Shown here: positions 1 through 7,717 of the stretch, piece after piece
Layout: each line of letters begins with the position of its first letter
How positions within the stretch are numbered: the stretch's first letter is position 1
DNA from: Candidatus Uhrbacteria bacterium
Lineage (GTDB): Bacteria; Patescibacteriota; Patescibacteriia; UBA9934; UBA9568
Direction of reading: 5' to 3'
Length of the DNA: 27,832 nucleotides
Assembly: GCA_003497135.1 (NCBI GenBank)
Contig: DNKR01000010.1
Span: 1-27,832 of the forward strand
Translations under genes and position numbers: made by a program
Notes under the pieces: generated by a model
The model's input: only the letters and a program-made list of their open reading frames with translations
Told to the model about the DNA's origin: nothing
Databases searched by the model: none

Positions 1-78
1 AAAATCCGAACGCTGAATTTTGACCGCCTCCGCTCCGCCACCGCCGAATTTCGTATTTCGCTTTGCGAAATGCGCCGC
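1..78 (-). repeat. Left composite inverted repeat of the defence island
   Basis: Bases 1-23 are a perfect inverted copy of 5705-5727. Further in, 34-54 is a 21-base module matching the reverse complement of 5613-5633 at 20 of 21 positions. It is followed by a hairpin at 55-71 (7-bp stem, loop TTT) and a GCGCCGC box at 72-78. The right side has the same module, then hairpin, then box order, but its hairpin sequence differs, so the fold rather than the sequence is kept. The copy begins at base 1 of the window, so anything outside it, including a target-site duplication, cannot be seen. Confidence 0.8.
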
Positions 79-244
79 TAAAAGAGATGTTGGCCTTGCC
101 CCAGCCCACCCGTGCGCGGGCAACGACAAGGAACTCCCTTTTTGTTTGTCAAAATTAAATATTTTTGATACCATTGTATTAAGCAAGTTGATATACACTC
201 AATATAAGTAGCGTATTATAATAGTTTATCAAAGTCAAAACAAT
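79..244 (+). promoter_or_regulatory. Leader of the defence operon with putative promoter and operator
   Basis: This gap holds a GC-rich potential hairpin near 98-123 (TTGCCC and GGGCAA arms). An A/T-rich control region follows. TATAAT lies at 217-222, about 22 bases before the regulator's start codon. No good -35 box sits at 17 bases; the nearest, TTGATA at 188-193, is 23 bases away. An imperfect inverted repeat (TTGATAC, CATT, GTATTAA; 165-182) could bind the Xre-type regulator. Only the TATAAT is convincing; the operator is a guess. An open frame at 20-211 runs through the repeat and is not a credible gene. Confidence 0.35.
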
Positions 245-445
245 ATGGCAAATACAGTTAGCGAAAATATCCGCAAATTGCGAATCAAAAAAGGAATATC
301 TCAAGATCGCCTCTCAAAAGACGCTGATTTAGCTTTAAATACGGTTGTTAAGATAGAAACAGGCGAAAGCCCAAATCCTACCGTGGACACATTAGAAAAA
401 ATAGCCAAAGCCCTCGGCGTGCCGGTGGCAGAATTATTTAAATAA
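245..445 (+). CDS. Xre-family helix-turn-helix regulator of the restriction operon
   Basis: This is a 66-residue, single-domain DNA-binding protein of the Xre/Cro type. Residues 6-30 (ENIRKLRIKKGISQDRLSK) form the first helices, with the Q-x-x-L-S signature of the helix-turn-helix. Residues 45-64 give the usual P-x-x-x-T-L-x-K-I-A-x-A-L-G-V tail. It fills the whole length of a minimal family member. It lies 4 bases upstream of the methyltransferase gene on the same strand, the position and size of controller (C) proteins that time restriction-modification expression. That role is inferred from context. The start has no Shine-Dalgarno motif, like most genes here. It could instead be an antitoxin-like regulator, but no toxin partner is next to it. 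Confidence 0.88.
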   Translation: MANTVSENIRKLRIKKGISQDRLSKDADLALNTVVKIETGESPNPTVDTLEKIAKALGVPVAELFK

Positions 446-449
446 AAAT

Positions 450-2360
450 ATGGCAATAATTTCTAAAAAAGAACGAGATAATTTGATAAAACTTCTTCAA
501 GAAGGAAATGATATTCCCGAAAAATATCAGGATATTTTGTTTGCGAGCGAACAGAAGCAAAAAGAATACGAACTGACTTATGCCGGCAAAACGCGCGAAG
601 AAGATATTATTGCCGACACTCTCGCCGCGCCACTTCAAGAGGTGCGAACTTTCAATAGCGACAATAAATTTGAAGATGACTGGACCAATAAGCTGATTTT
701 TGGCGATAATTTGATGGTTCTCAAGAATTTATACGAAGATACAAAAATCAAAGGAAAAGTAAAACTTATCTACATTGATCCGCCTTTTGCGGTCAATAAA
801 GAATTTGCTGGTAATCAGGAACAAAAAGCCTATCAAGATAAGGTTGTCGGTGCAAAGTTTATTGAATTCACACGAAAAAGATTAACTTTTCTCAAAGAAC
901 TACTGGCAGAGGATGGTGCAATTTATGTTCATCTCGATGAAAAAAAATCACACTATATAAAAGTTATTCTAGATGAATTATTTGAAGATAATAATTTTAG
1001 GCGCGAGATCGTTTGGGACATTTCCGTGTTGTCGGGATTTAAAACAAAGGCTTCAAACTGGATAAGGGGTCATGATATAATTTATTTTTATAGCAAAAGT
1101 AGCAATTTTATTTTTAATAAACTAACCTTGCCTCATCGTAAAGAATACTTGGATAGATTCGATAAGGCAGATAAAGACGGAAGAAAGTATTTTGATGGAA
1201 GAGGCGAAAAAATATATCTTGATGATGTAATAAAAAAAGGAAAAAGAATCGGCGATGTTTGGGGCGATATTATGTCTTTTCAACAAATCCCAACATCAAA
1301 GGAAAAGATTGACTATCCAACCCAAAAGCCAGAAGCACTTCTTGAGAGAATCATCAAAACCTCCTCCAACGAGGACGATATTATCCTGGACTCTTTTGCA
1401 GGATCCGGTACGGCTTTGGCTGTCGCAGAGAAATTAAAACGTCGCTGGATTGGTATTGATTGCGGGAAATTAGCAATCTACACAATACAAAAGCGAATGC
1501 TGAATTTACGCGAAGAAATCGGAAACAAAGGCAAACCGTTAAAAGCAAGAGCATTTACACTTTACAACGCTGGCCTTTATGATTGGGCGGAAGTTAAAAA
1601 ACTTGATTTTGGCCATTATCGTGATTTTGTTCTGAAACTTTTCCAAGTGCGCGAAGAAAAACACGATGTAAGAGGGGTTGAAATTGACGGCTATATTGGA
1701 AATGAAAACGCCTATCTTTGGAACCATACCAAAGAGAAAAAAGCTAAATTGGATTTGGATTTTGTAAAAAGTTTGCATAACGCGCTTTCAGGCAAGGGCG
1801 GTGAAGTGTTTTATATTATCGCGCCAACGAACGCTTTTGCTTTTTATGAAGATGAGATCAAACATGATAACACGACATATAAAACCTTGCGCGTGCCCCA
1901 ATCAGTCATCACAGAGCTTATTAAGCGCGGTGGCGACACGATTAAACAGCCAACCAGCGAGCAAGATGTAAACGACACGATTGACGCAGTTGGATTTGAT
2001 TTTATCCAAGTACCACAAGTAGATACGGAATACAAAATCGCCAATCCGAAAGAGAAAACACTTTTGAATCAAAAAGTAAAAGAATGCGTTATTCAGATTA
2101 AAACTTTCAAGAGCCGAACACTCACTAAAAGTCCCGAAGAATTTAAAAATTACGAAACATTATCAATGGTGATGGTTGACTATAACTACGATGGCAAAGT
2201 ATTTGATTTAGACGAGGTGTTTTATGCCGACAAACTCAAGCCAGATTTTGAAGTCCGTTTCGATAACGGAAAGTTAGACAAACAAATGATGGTGATTTAT
2301 TTAGATACTTACGGTAATGAGAAAAAAGAGATATTGAGCTTGAAAGATTTTAAGAAATAA
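450..2360 (+). CDS. mod: Type III restriction-modification DNA methyltransferase, Mod subunit
   Basis: This 636-residue protein should methylate adenine at N6, using S-adenosylmethionine, and supply sequence recognition for the Mod-Res complex. Catalytic motif IV, DPPF, is at residues 110-113. The SAM-binding motif I, DSFAGSGT, comes later at 314-321. This order defines the beta class that includes type III Mod enzymes. The stretch between them (about 150-290) is the expected target recognition domain, and the C-terminal 250 residues fit the Res-contacting part. Length is normal for Mod. It starts 4 bases after the regulator and ends 4 bases before the Abi-alpha-like gene, so all four genes probably share one transcript. 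The target sequence cannot be read from the protein. Confidence 0.93.
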   Translation: MAIISKKERDNLIKLLQEGNDIPEKYQDILFASEQKQKEYELTYAGKTREEDIIADTLAAPLQEVRTFNSDNKFEDDWTNKLIFGDNLMVLKNLYEDTKIKGKVKLIYIDPPFAVNKEFAGNQEQKAYQDKVVGAKFIEFTRKRLTFLKELLAEDGAIYVHLDEKKSHYIKVILDELFEDNNFRREIVWDISVLSGFKTKASNWIRGHDIIYFYSKSSNFIFNKLTLPHRKEYLDRFDKADKDGRKYFDGRGEKIYLDDVIKKGKRIGDVWGDIMSFQQIPTSKEKIDYPTQKPEALLERIIKTSSNEDDIILDSFAGSGTALAVAEKLKRRWIGIDCGKLAIYTIQKRMLNLREEIGNKGKPLKARAFTLYNAGLYDWAEVKKLDFGHYRDFVLKLFQVREEKHDVRGVEIDGYIGNENAYLWNHTKEKKAKLDLDFVKSLHNALSGKGGEVFYIIAPTNAFAFYEDEIKHDNTTYKTLRVPQSVITELIKRGGDTIKQPTSEQDVNDTIDAVGFDFIQVPQVDTEYKIANPKEKTLLNQKVKECVIQIKTFKSRTLTKSPEEFKNYETLSMVMVDYNYDGKVFDLDEVFYADKLKPDFEVRFDNGKLDKQMMVIYLDTYGNEKKEILSLKDFKK

Positions 2361-2364
2361 ATGT

Positions 2365-3057
2365 ATGGACAATAAAGATGAAATACAATTAGGATTGGAA
2401 GTTTCCGGACAGGACAAATCTATTAAGGCTGGCATTAAAGGAGATCAAGATGCAATAGCTAAATTTTTAAGTGGCATAGTGCCGGATTTCGTTAAAGACG
2501 GTGTCGGTATTTTGAGCGACCAAGTAAAGCTTTGGCGCTGGAGTAACCAAATAAGTATTATCAAAAAAGCACAGGCGAAGATTGAAACTTCGGGATTAAC
2601 GAAGAAACAGATTCCTCTGAAGGTATTAGTGCCAATAATCCAAAATTCCTCGCTTGAACAAGAAGAAAATATGCAGGATAAATGGGCGAATATGCTAGCA
2701 AACGCAGTTACTGGAAATGTCGAGGTTTCGCCGAATTATGCAGCTATACTTAACGAACTTTCTCCAATTGAAGTAGCAATTTTGGATAAAATTTATCAAG
2801 AAGTAAACAAAGAAGCGGACTATCAAAAAAGAAAGGCGTTACAATTTGATGCGGCTAAATTGAAATCAATATTGAATGTTACAGAAGAAAAGATGGATTT
2901 GATCATTGAAAATCTTTTTAGGCTGAATCTACTTCAATCCCCAGCAGGTCAGGGGGTTATGCTTGGCAATTTCCCTTTTGCTTTAAGAACAACTAAAGTA
3001 TTTGAATTTACGACTTTAGGATACGAGTTTGTAAGAGCGTGTAATTGGAAAAAATAA
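2365..3057 (+). CDS. Abi-alpha (DUF4393)-like protein inside the restriction operon
   Basis: This is a 230-residue soluble-looking protein without membrane segments. The central part resembles the Abi-alpha/DUF4393 family linked to abortive phage infection. It has an LWRWSNQISIIKKAQ stretch near residues 56-70, then KKQIPLKVLVPIIQNSSLE near 79-98, then QDKWANMLANA near 103-113. The C-terminal half (about 125-225) looks like a winged-helix-type region. It sits 4 bases after mod and 1 base before res, so it is expressed with them. This places a second defence protein in what is normally a two-gene operon. The family assignment is from remembered motifs and should be confirmed by profile search. 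The role as a suicide back-up or restriction partner is inferred. Confidence 0.7.
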   Translation: MDNKDEIQLGLEVSGQDKSIKAGIKGDQDAIAKFLSGIVPDFVKDGVGILSDQVKLWRWSNQISIIKKAQAKIETSGLTKKQIPLKVLVPIIQNSSLEQEENMQDKWANMLANAVTGNVEVSPNYAAILNELSPIEVAILDKIYQEVNKEADYQKRKALQFDAAKLKSILNVTEEKMDLIIENLFRLNLLQSPAGQGVMLGNFPFALRTTKVFEFTTLGYEFVRACNWKK

Positions 3058-3058
3058 T

Positions 3059-5590
3059 ATGCCAGCTTTAAACTACAAAAATACTGACTTCATATTAAAA
3101 GCAAAAGCTGACGAGGTATTGATTGATCGTATTGAAAAATATGAAGCTTTTTTGTCGGCTTTGTGTCGTGAAGAATACTATTTCCAAAAAGACTCAATCT
3201 ATGAAATTTTGAAATTCTATTTCAATGGTCAATACAAAAATCTTTGGGATTTAGCAAAAGAAAACTATGGAATAAATGAAAAATTACGCCAGCGATTTGA
3301 TACGGAAAAGAAATATAAAGATCATTTGCAGTTGCCGGAACAAAAATCATGCTCCATTGATTTAGCTACTGGTACGGGCAAAAGTTTTGTGATTTATGGT
3401 TTGGCACAAATTATGCTTGCCGAAGGATTGGTTGATCAAGTTTTAGTGCTTTGCCCTTCACGAACTATTGAATCCGGACTGACGGAAAAATTTTTCGCCC
3501 TTGCCGGCAATAAAATGCTGAAAAAACTTTTGCCAAAGAAATCAGTTTTAACCAATCCAAGAATCGTCAATGCTACCCGGACAATCAAGAAAGGAGACAT
3601 TTGTATTGAAAATATTCACGCTGTTTATAAAAATACTGGCTCGTCAATTTACGACAGCTTGAAAGACAAAGGCGCTAGAACTTTGGTTTTGAATGACGAA
3701 GCCCATCATATTTTCAATAAAGTTTCCGGAACGGGCGATGACAGCGCGTTTAAGGAGTGGAAAAAGTTTTTGCTCAATCCACAACATGCTTTTCATTATG
3801 TAGCAAATTTTTCTGGCACGCCCTACATTGAGCAAGATTATTTTCTTGATATTGTTTATCGCTACGCCCTAAAAGACGGAATGGAAGAAAAAGTCATTAA
3901 ATCGGTTGAATATCTGATTGAAACCGGCGACGAAAAGAAAATGAAGGGATTCCAAGAGATTTGGGACAATCACAATGCGAACAAAAAGAAATATAAGGAG
4001 ATTAAACCCATCTCCATTGTCATTACGGCGGATATTGCCAAATGCGTTGAGGTTTGGGGCGAGTTGGTGCAATTTATCGCGCAGAAAGAAAAAATAAGCG
4101 TTGAGAAGGCTAAAAAGAAAGCGATTTGGGTTGTTTCTGGTATTCCGGCAAAATCCTCGGCTGGCGGAAAAAAGATTTTTAAATTAGTTGATAAACCGGA
4201 AAGTGAACGCCAGAAAAATTTACAGCTACTAAAAGAAGTTGATGATTCAAAAAATAAAGTTGAATGGATTATATCAGTGGCAATGCTGACAGAAGGTTGG
4301 GATGTTAAAAATGTTTTCCAAATCGTCCCGCACGAAAGCAAGGCTTTCAATTCAAAACTTCTTATCGCGCAGGTTTTGGGTCGCGGTTTGCGTATTCCGG
4401 AAATCTACAAAGGCAAAGACGATATCAAGGTGCGTGTTTATAACCATATCAAGTTTAGCGCACACATTAAAAACCTTGTTGATGAAGTTTTAGAAATTGA
4501 AGATCGCTTTGCGTGGTTTCCGGTTGCTTCGCGTGCGAAATTTAATTTTGAACTTCATAATTTGAGCTACAAAAAAGACCTTGAATTTAAACAAGAAAAA
4601 CGAAAGCAAATTGAATTTAGCGAAAAAATCAATCTTGGCCCGCAATCTAGAAATGTTGAAGATTACAATGTTTATAAAGATGTGCTGTCTGGCGAGGAGA
4701 TAACTTCAAAATACAACATCCAAACTATCGCTTTTGATTTAGAAACCGCTGCCAAGATGATTTGGGCGATGCTCGCCGCATATGATACGGACGAAGGCAC
4801 GGAATTTAGGATTAAATACACTAAAACAAAGATAAGAAAAATTCTTGAAAAGAACTTGCCGGAAAAAAGTGATTTTATTAGTTATGAGAATTTGAACAAA
4901 GCAAAAACCGCTTTTGGAAAATTGTTTGATGTGGGCGGTTCTTTTCCTTATTTTAAAAATAGAGCAGATGAATTGCAAACATTAAATACTTCCGAGATTA
5001 CAAGGCAATCAGTTTCCGCCACTTCGTTAAAACGCGAGGGAATGTGCTTTTACACAATGGAAACGATAGCTTCGCTTGAAGGCGACGAGAAAGCGACATT
5101 AAAAGATATTTTAGAAAACGAGGAAGAATATAAAATCAAAGAAGTTGATGGCGCAAAATTAAAAAGCCCGTTGAACTGTTTGTCTGTAAACTATGAGCCG
5201 GAACGGAAGTTTGCAAAAATACTATTTCAAAATGTCGAACTTTTCGATTCTTTTGTAAAAAATCCGGACAAATCGTTTTATAGCATTCCTTATTCTTTCA
5301 AAAAAGGAACACACATAAAGTATTTAAACTTTCATCCGGATTTCTTCTTCAAAAAAGGAAATGATATTTTGGCGGTTGAAATCAAAAAAGATGACGACGA
5401 TTCAAAAGAAAACATTGCTAAAAACAGAGACACACAGAAGCATTTTGAAATAATCAACGGAAAGGAAAATAAGCAAAAATATCATTTCTATTTTTTGAGT
5501 CCGGAAGATTATGTCGAGTTTTTTCAAGCTGTGCGAGAGAATCAATACAAGAATTTCAAATCAAGCTTGATGAGGATTTTGGAATCGTAG
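3059..5590 (+). CDS. res: Type III restriction enzyme, Res helicase-nuclease subunit
   Basis: This is an 843-residue superfamily 2 helicase fused to a nuclease, the DNA-cutting partner of Mod. Walker A is ATGTGKS at residues 103-109 and the DEAH box is DEAHH at 213-217. A SGTPY motif follows near 255. The second RecA domain has AMLTEGWDVKNV and QVLGRGLRIP (motifs V and VI, about 410-450). A PD-(D/E)xK nuclease lies at the C-terminus: PD at 760-761, then E774 and K776 in VEIK. All catalytic parts are present, so the enzyme looks intact. It is a little shorter than many Res subunits. Its stop codon runs directly into the right-hand composite repeat. It needs Mod for site recognition and two sites for cleavage, as known for the family. 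Confidence 0.93.
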   Translation: MPALNYKNTDFILKAKADEVLIDRIEKYEAFLSALCREEYYFQKDSIYEILKFYFNGQYKNLWDLAKENYGINEKLRQRFDTEKKYKDHLQLPEQKSCSIDLATGTGKSFVIYGLAQIMLAEGLVDQVLVLCPSRTIESGLTEKFFALAGNKMLKKLLPKKSVLTNPRIVNATRTIKKGDICIENIHAVYKNTGSSIYDSLKDKGARTLVLNDEAHHIFNKVSGTGDDSAFKEWKKFLLNPQHAFHYVANFSGTPYIEQDYFLDIVYRYALKDGMEEKVIKSVEYLIETGDEKKMKGFQEIWDNHNANKKKYKEIKPISIVITADIAKCVEVWGELVQFIAQKEKISVEKAKKKAIWVVSGIPAKSSAGGKKIFKLVDKPESERQKNLQLLKEVDDSKNKVEWIISVAMLTEGWDVKNVFQIVPHESKAFNSKLLIAQVLGRGLRIPEIYKGKDDIKVRVYNHIKFSAHIKNLVDEVLEIEDRFAWFPVASRAKFNFELHNLSYKKDLEFKQEKRKQIEFSEKINLGPQSRNVEDYNVYKDVLSGEEITSKYNIQTIAFDLETAAKMIWAMLAAYDTDEGTEFRIKYTKTKIRKILEKNLPEKSDFISYENLNKAKTAFGKLFDVGGSFPYFKNRADELQTLNTSEITRQSVSATSLKREGMCFYTMETIASLEGDEKATLKDILENEEEYKIKEVDGAKLKSPLNCLSVNYEPERKFAKILFQNVELFDSFVKNPDKSFYSIPYSFKKGTHIKYLNFHPDFFFKKGNDILAVEIKKDDDDSKENIAKNRDTQKHFEIINGKENKQKYHFYFLSPEDYVEFFQAVRENQYKNFKSSLMRILES

Positions 5591-5727
5591 GCGGCGCGCC
5601 AGTTTTACTGGCACGAAATTCGGCGGCGGCGGAAAAGCGAGGGCGGGCAAAAATTCCTTCCCCACAACCCACTTCCTTTTTGCCCGCCCGAGCTTAAAAG
5701 TTTTTCAAAATTCAGCGTTCGGATTTT
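5591..5727 (+). repeat. Right composite inverted repeat of the defence island
   Basis: Starting on the base after the res stop codon, the order is a GCGGCGC box (5591-5597), a hairpin with 6-bp stem (5598-5612), the 21-base module (5613-5633), a long hairpin (5641-5689, 13-bp arms GGGCGGGCAAAAA and complement) and the 23-bp arm (5705-5727) inverted relative to bases 1-23. The long hairpin sits between module and arm and has no equivalent in that place on the left. Its stem can extend by an AAGC/GCTT pair across a GA/GA internal loop. It may also end res transcription. Confidence 0.8.
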
Positions 5728-5774
5728 CGCTAAAAAAAGTTCGGATTTCGTTCAGGGTACGAAGTTCAAATAGT

Positions 5775-5800
5775 AAAACCCAGCCAGATGGCTGGTTTTT
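5775..5800 (+). terminator. Rho-independent terminator after the defence island
   Basis: CCAGCC (5780-5785) pairs with GGCTGG (5790-5795) across the loop AGAT and is followed by a run of T. Flanking A and T tracts can extend the stem past one bulged C. It lies outside the right inverted repeat, about 190 bases after res, and insulates the lipoprotein gene downstream. A second small A/T-rich hairpin (GATTA/TAATC) follows at 5801-5814. Confidence 0.7.
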
Positions 5801-5819
5801 GATTAGGTCTAATCTAATT

Positions 5820-5848
5820 TTGACCCCACGTCACCAAAGTGCTAAAAT
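5820..5848 (+). promoter_or_regulatory. Sigma-70-type promoter of the lipoprotein gene
   Basis: TTGACC (5820-5825) and TAAAAT (5843-5848) are separated by exactly 17 bases. Transcription would start near 5855 and leave a leader of about 23 bases without a Shine-Dalgarno motif. This is the clearest two-box promoter in the window. Confidence 0.65.
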
Positions 5849-5878
5849 ACCAGTATAAGCATTAATTTTTTTGCAAAT

Positions 5879-6649
5879 ATGCACACAAAACATTTCTATA
5901 CAGTTTTGCTCTTGCTGGCATCGCTAACGCTCGCTGGCGCTGGATGCGGCCAAAAGGCATCCGAGTCAACAGATACCGCGCCAACATCGTCACAGGGATC
6001 CAAAACATCAGACGCGTGCGGAAATCCGTACTATCCGTTCAAGCCGGGATTGACTATTGCTTATAGCGTTACACCACCAGCCGGCGTTGCCGGGGACTCT
6101 GACTTCACGACACGCATTATCAGCGTGTCCGGCACTAAAGCCAAAGTTAGCGTTGAATTAGCAGGCGGACTGACTGCTGATATGGAAGCTGACTGCGCGA
6201 GTGGTTCGGTTGCGCTAAATGGATCTTCCGGACTTGACTCTGCAATGGAAGGTGTGAAGTTTAAGACAACAGTCATCTCATCAAGCGGCACATTCATGCC
6301 GGCAAATGTAAAAACCGGCTCCACATGGAGCAATTCAGAGACAATTAAAATGGAAATAACAGAAGGCCCAACAGCGAACTTTGGTCCTATAACGATAACC
6401 ACAACAGAAAACAGTAAGGCAGTCAGCGAGGAATCAGTTACAGTACCGGCAGGCACATACAAAGCAGTTAAAGTTGAACTAACTCGCACCTCTAAATCTG
6501 AATTTTCCGGTGCGTACGCGATAAATATGCCGGAAACAACCTCAACATCTACAGAGTGGTGGGTAAAGGGCATTGGCATGGTAAAGACAATAACAGTCAC
6601 CGATGGCGAAACATCAACAACTGAGGCGAAATCGGTTACTGGGCAGTAA
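5879..6649 (+). CDS. Putative secreted lipoprotein
   Basis: This 256-residue protein has a lipoprotein-type signal: a positively charged start, a hydrophobic core at residues 8-20 and a candidate lipobox ending at Cys23 (TLAGAGC; the -3 residue is Gly, not the usual Leu). A Ser/Thr-rich linker follows to about 45. The mature part is predicted beta-rich. It has phrases such as FKPGLTIAYS near 53, VPAGTYKAVKVELT near 196 and EWWVKGIGMVKT near 226, which recall secreted DUF3108-type beta proteins. I cannot name the family. The gene stands alone between its own promoter and the hairpin at 6682-6709, and is probably displayed on the outer face of the membrane. Confidence 0.7.
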   Translation: MHTKHFYTVLLLLASLTLAGAGCGQKASESTDTAPTSSQGSKTSDACGNPYYPFKPGLTIAYSVTPPAGVAGDSDFTTRIISVSGTKAKVSVELAGGLTADMEADCASGSVALNGSSGLDSAMEGVKFKTTVISSSGTFMPANVKTGSTWSNSETIKMEITEGPTANFGPITITTTENSKAVSEESVTVPAGTYKAVKVELTRTSKSEFSGAYAINMPETTSTSTEWWVKGIGMVKTITVTDGETSTTEAKSVTGQ

Positions 6650-6681
6650 AGCGCGAATAACAAATTAATATATAATAAAAG

Positions 6682-6709
6682 ACCCCGCCGAGAGATCAAC
6701 ACGGCGGGT
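6682..6709 (-). terminator. Terminator overlapping the end of the TPR-like orphan gene
   Basis: CCCGCCG (6684-6690) pairs with CGGCGGG (6702-6708). On the minus strand the stem is followed by TCTTTT, the arrangement of a rho-independent terminator for the gene ending at 6696. The stop codon of that gene lies in the loop, so the hairpin encodes its last residues. It may also stop read-through from the lipoprotein gene on the other strand. Confidence 0.6.
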
Positions 6710-7154
6710 GTTTCGTTGGCATGGACGAGTCATGCGTTGCTCTGTTGTGTTGTTTGTGCGCAAGCCGAAATAGATAACGGCCTGCTTGCAACGAAACATC
6801 ATGCCTTTCGTTTTTGCTGGATTCTTCTGCCAGCATAGTAAGAAGCGGCCTGTCCTCTGTTGTTGCGCAAGCTATAAGCGCCAAATCAAATTGACCCAGC
6901 TCGATCATGCACCTTGCAAAACGCGAAATGTCATCGCAAGTGGATTCATCAAAAACAACGGCCTTTTGATAGAATTCAATCGCTCTTACATAACTTTGCG
7001 CCTCTTCCTCTCGTTTTGCGCAAAGAACAAGACCCTCGTGGCACCTGCATCTGCAAAAAAATCGTGCGGCTGATTCTACTTTTCCAAACTTTAGCATGAA
7101 GAACCCGAGCCGTTTATTGATCCGCAACATGACGAACTTGAACAGTGTACGCAT
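6696..7154 (-). CDS. Orphan protein with a TPR-like segment
   Basis: This is a 152-residue protein of unknown function. Residues 51-96 read like a tetratricopeptide pair (AQSYVRAIEFYQKAVVF, then RFARCMIELGQFDLALIAC), so it may bind other proteins. A basic N-terminus and a small Cys cluster (Cys34, 36 and 38) precede it. The start was set at 7154 rather than the in-frame start at 7199 because GGAGGTGA lies 2 bases before this ATG, an almost perfect ribosome binding site. Most neighbours have none, so this gene may be of different origin. It stands alone: the upstream gene is 117 bases away behind a terminator-like hairpin. Confidence 0.6.
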   Translation of the reverse strand: MRTLFKFVMLRINKRLGFFMLKFGKVESAARFFCRCRCHEGLVLCAKREEEAQSYVRAIEFYQKAVVFDESTCDDISRFARCMIELGQFDLALIACATTEDRPLLTMLAEESSKNERHDVSLQAGRYLFRLAHKQHNRATHDSSMPTKHPPC

Positions 7155-7211
7155 TGTCACCTCCAGAAATATTTTATTTGAAAAATTGATTTCCGTCAAT
7201 AAGATTCAGCG

Positions 7212-7253
7212 TAAAAAAAAGCCGTTCGCTGATGCGAGCCGGAAAGCGGCTCG
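7212..7253 (-). terminator. Terminator of the 106-residue orphan gene
   Basis: CGAGCCG (7235-7241) pairs with CGGCTCG (7247-7253) across a 5-base loop. Further along the minus strand comes AACGGC followed by eight T (7213-7220). The T run is about 14 bases from this stem, so an alternative fold using the GCCG/CGGC repeats closer to it may be the active form. Confidence 0.5.
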
Positions 7254-7271
7254 TGGCGGAAGGCGAGCAGT

Positions 7272-7592
7272 TCATGGAGGCGACAAGGTTCTGATGATTG
7301 ACCCTCTGCCATTCGGCCTGGAACCTCCGGCAAGACGGCGATGCACTTCGCTGTATATGTCCGTGTAGAAGCGGCGCCCGAGCGAGATCACAGCATCAGC
7401 GTACTGCTTGTTGCGTACAAAGTCGCCTAGCTCTGATGGGAGCATGGCTCTGACATGGCGCATGATGCCGTTAAGGTCAAGATCCATACCTGCCTCTGTA
7501 ACTAGACAGCAGCGCTCAGCAGCAGAAAGCTCATTGTTCCAGCGGCGTTCCGCTTCTTCAACAGTAAGTCCGTGCATGTTCCTGGTGCGCAT
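7272..7592 (-). CDS. Orphan protein, 106 residues
   Basis: I do not recognise a family. The product is soluble and charged, with no signal or membrane segment, and is probably helical (GLTVEEAERRWNNELSAAERC near the start, then an Arg-rich C-terminus). The start at 7592 was chosen over an in-frame start at 7628 because AAGGAGG sits 4 bases upstream of the ATG. Its opening residues (MRTR) and strong ribosome binding site resemble those of the next orphan gene (MRTL), 117 bases downstream. A perfect palindromic terminator lies on its upstream side. Confidence 0.55.
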   Translation of the reverse strand: MRTRNMHGLTVEEAERRWNNELSAAERCCLVTEAGMDLDLNGIMRHVRAMLPSELGDFVRNKQYADAVISLGRRFYTDIYSEVHRRLAGGSRPNGRGSIIRTLSPP

Positions 7593-7659
7593 TAGCCCTC
7601 CTTCAGGTTGCAATAGATAGTAAAACAATATGCCAATCAGATGTCAAGAAAACAAATAA

Positions 7660-7689
7660 CAAAAACGAACGGCTGTCCGTTCGTTTTTG
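7660..7689. terminator. Bidirectional terminator hairpin
   Basis: A 13-bp perfect stem (CAAAAACGAACGG and its complement) with loop CTGT, bounded by A and T tracts on both sides. It ends transcription of the GlsB-type gene on the minus strand (stop at 7718) and would also work in the other direction. Confidence 0.75.
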
Positions 7690-7717
7690 TGTTCTATACT
7701 TATAACTCTTCCTGTGC

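Noticed and set aside
20..211. 63-residue frame at the left end
   Set aside because: It runs through the inverted repeat and its hairpins, and its sequence is explained by those repeats.
245..445. Antitoxin of a toxin-antitoxin pair
   Set aside because: The neighbour is a full methyltransferase, not a toxin. A controller role in the restriction operon fits better.
5591..5727. Integron attC site
   Set aside because: The fold with mismatched stem is suggestive, but the conserved RYYYAAC/GTTRRRY core boxes are absent and there is no integrase here. Kept only as a possible analogue.
6061..6702. 213-residue open frame on the minus strand
   Set aside because: It lies antisense to the lipoprotein gene, which has a signal sequence, a promoter and a sensible composition. 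The antisense product has no domain.
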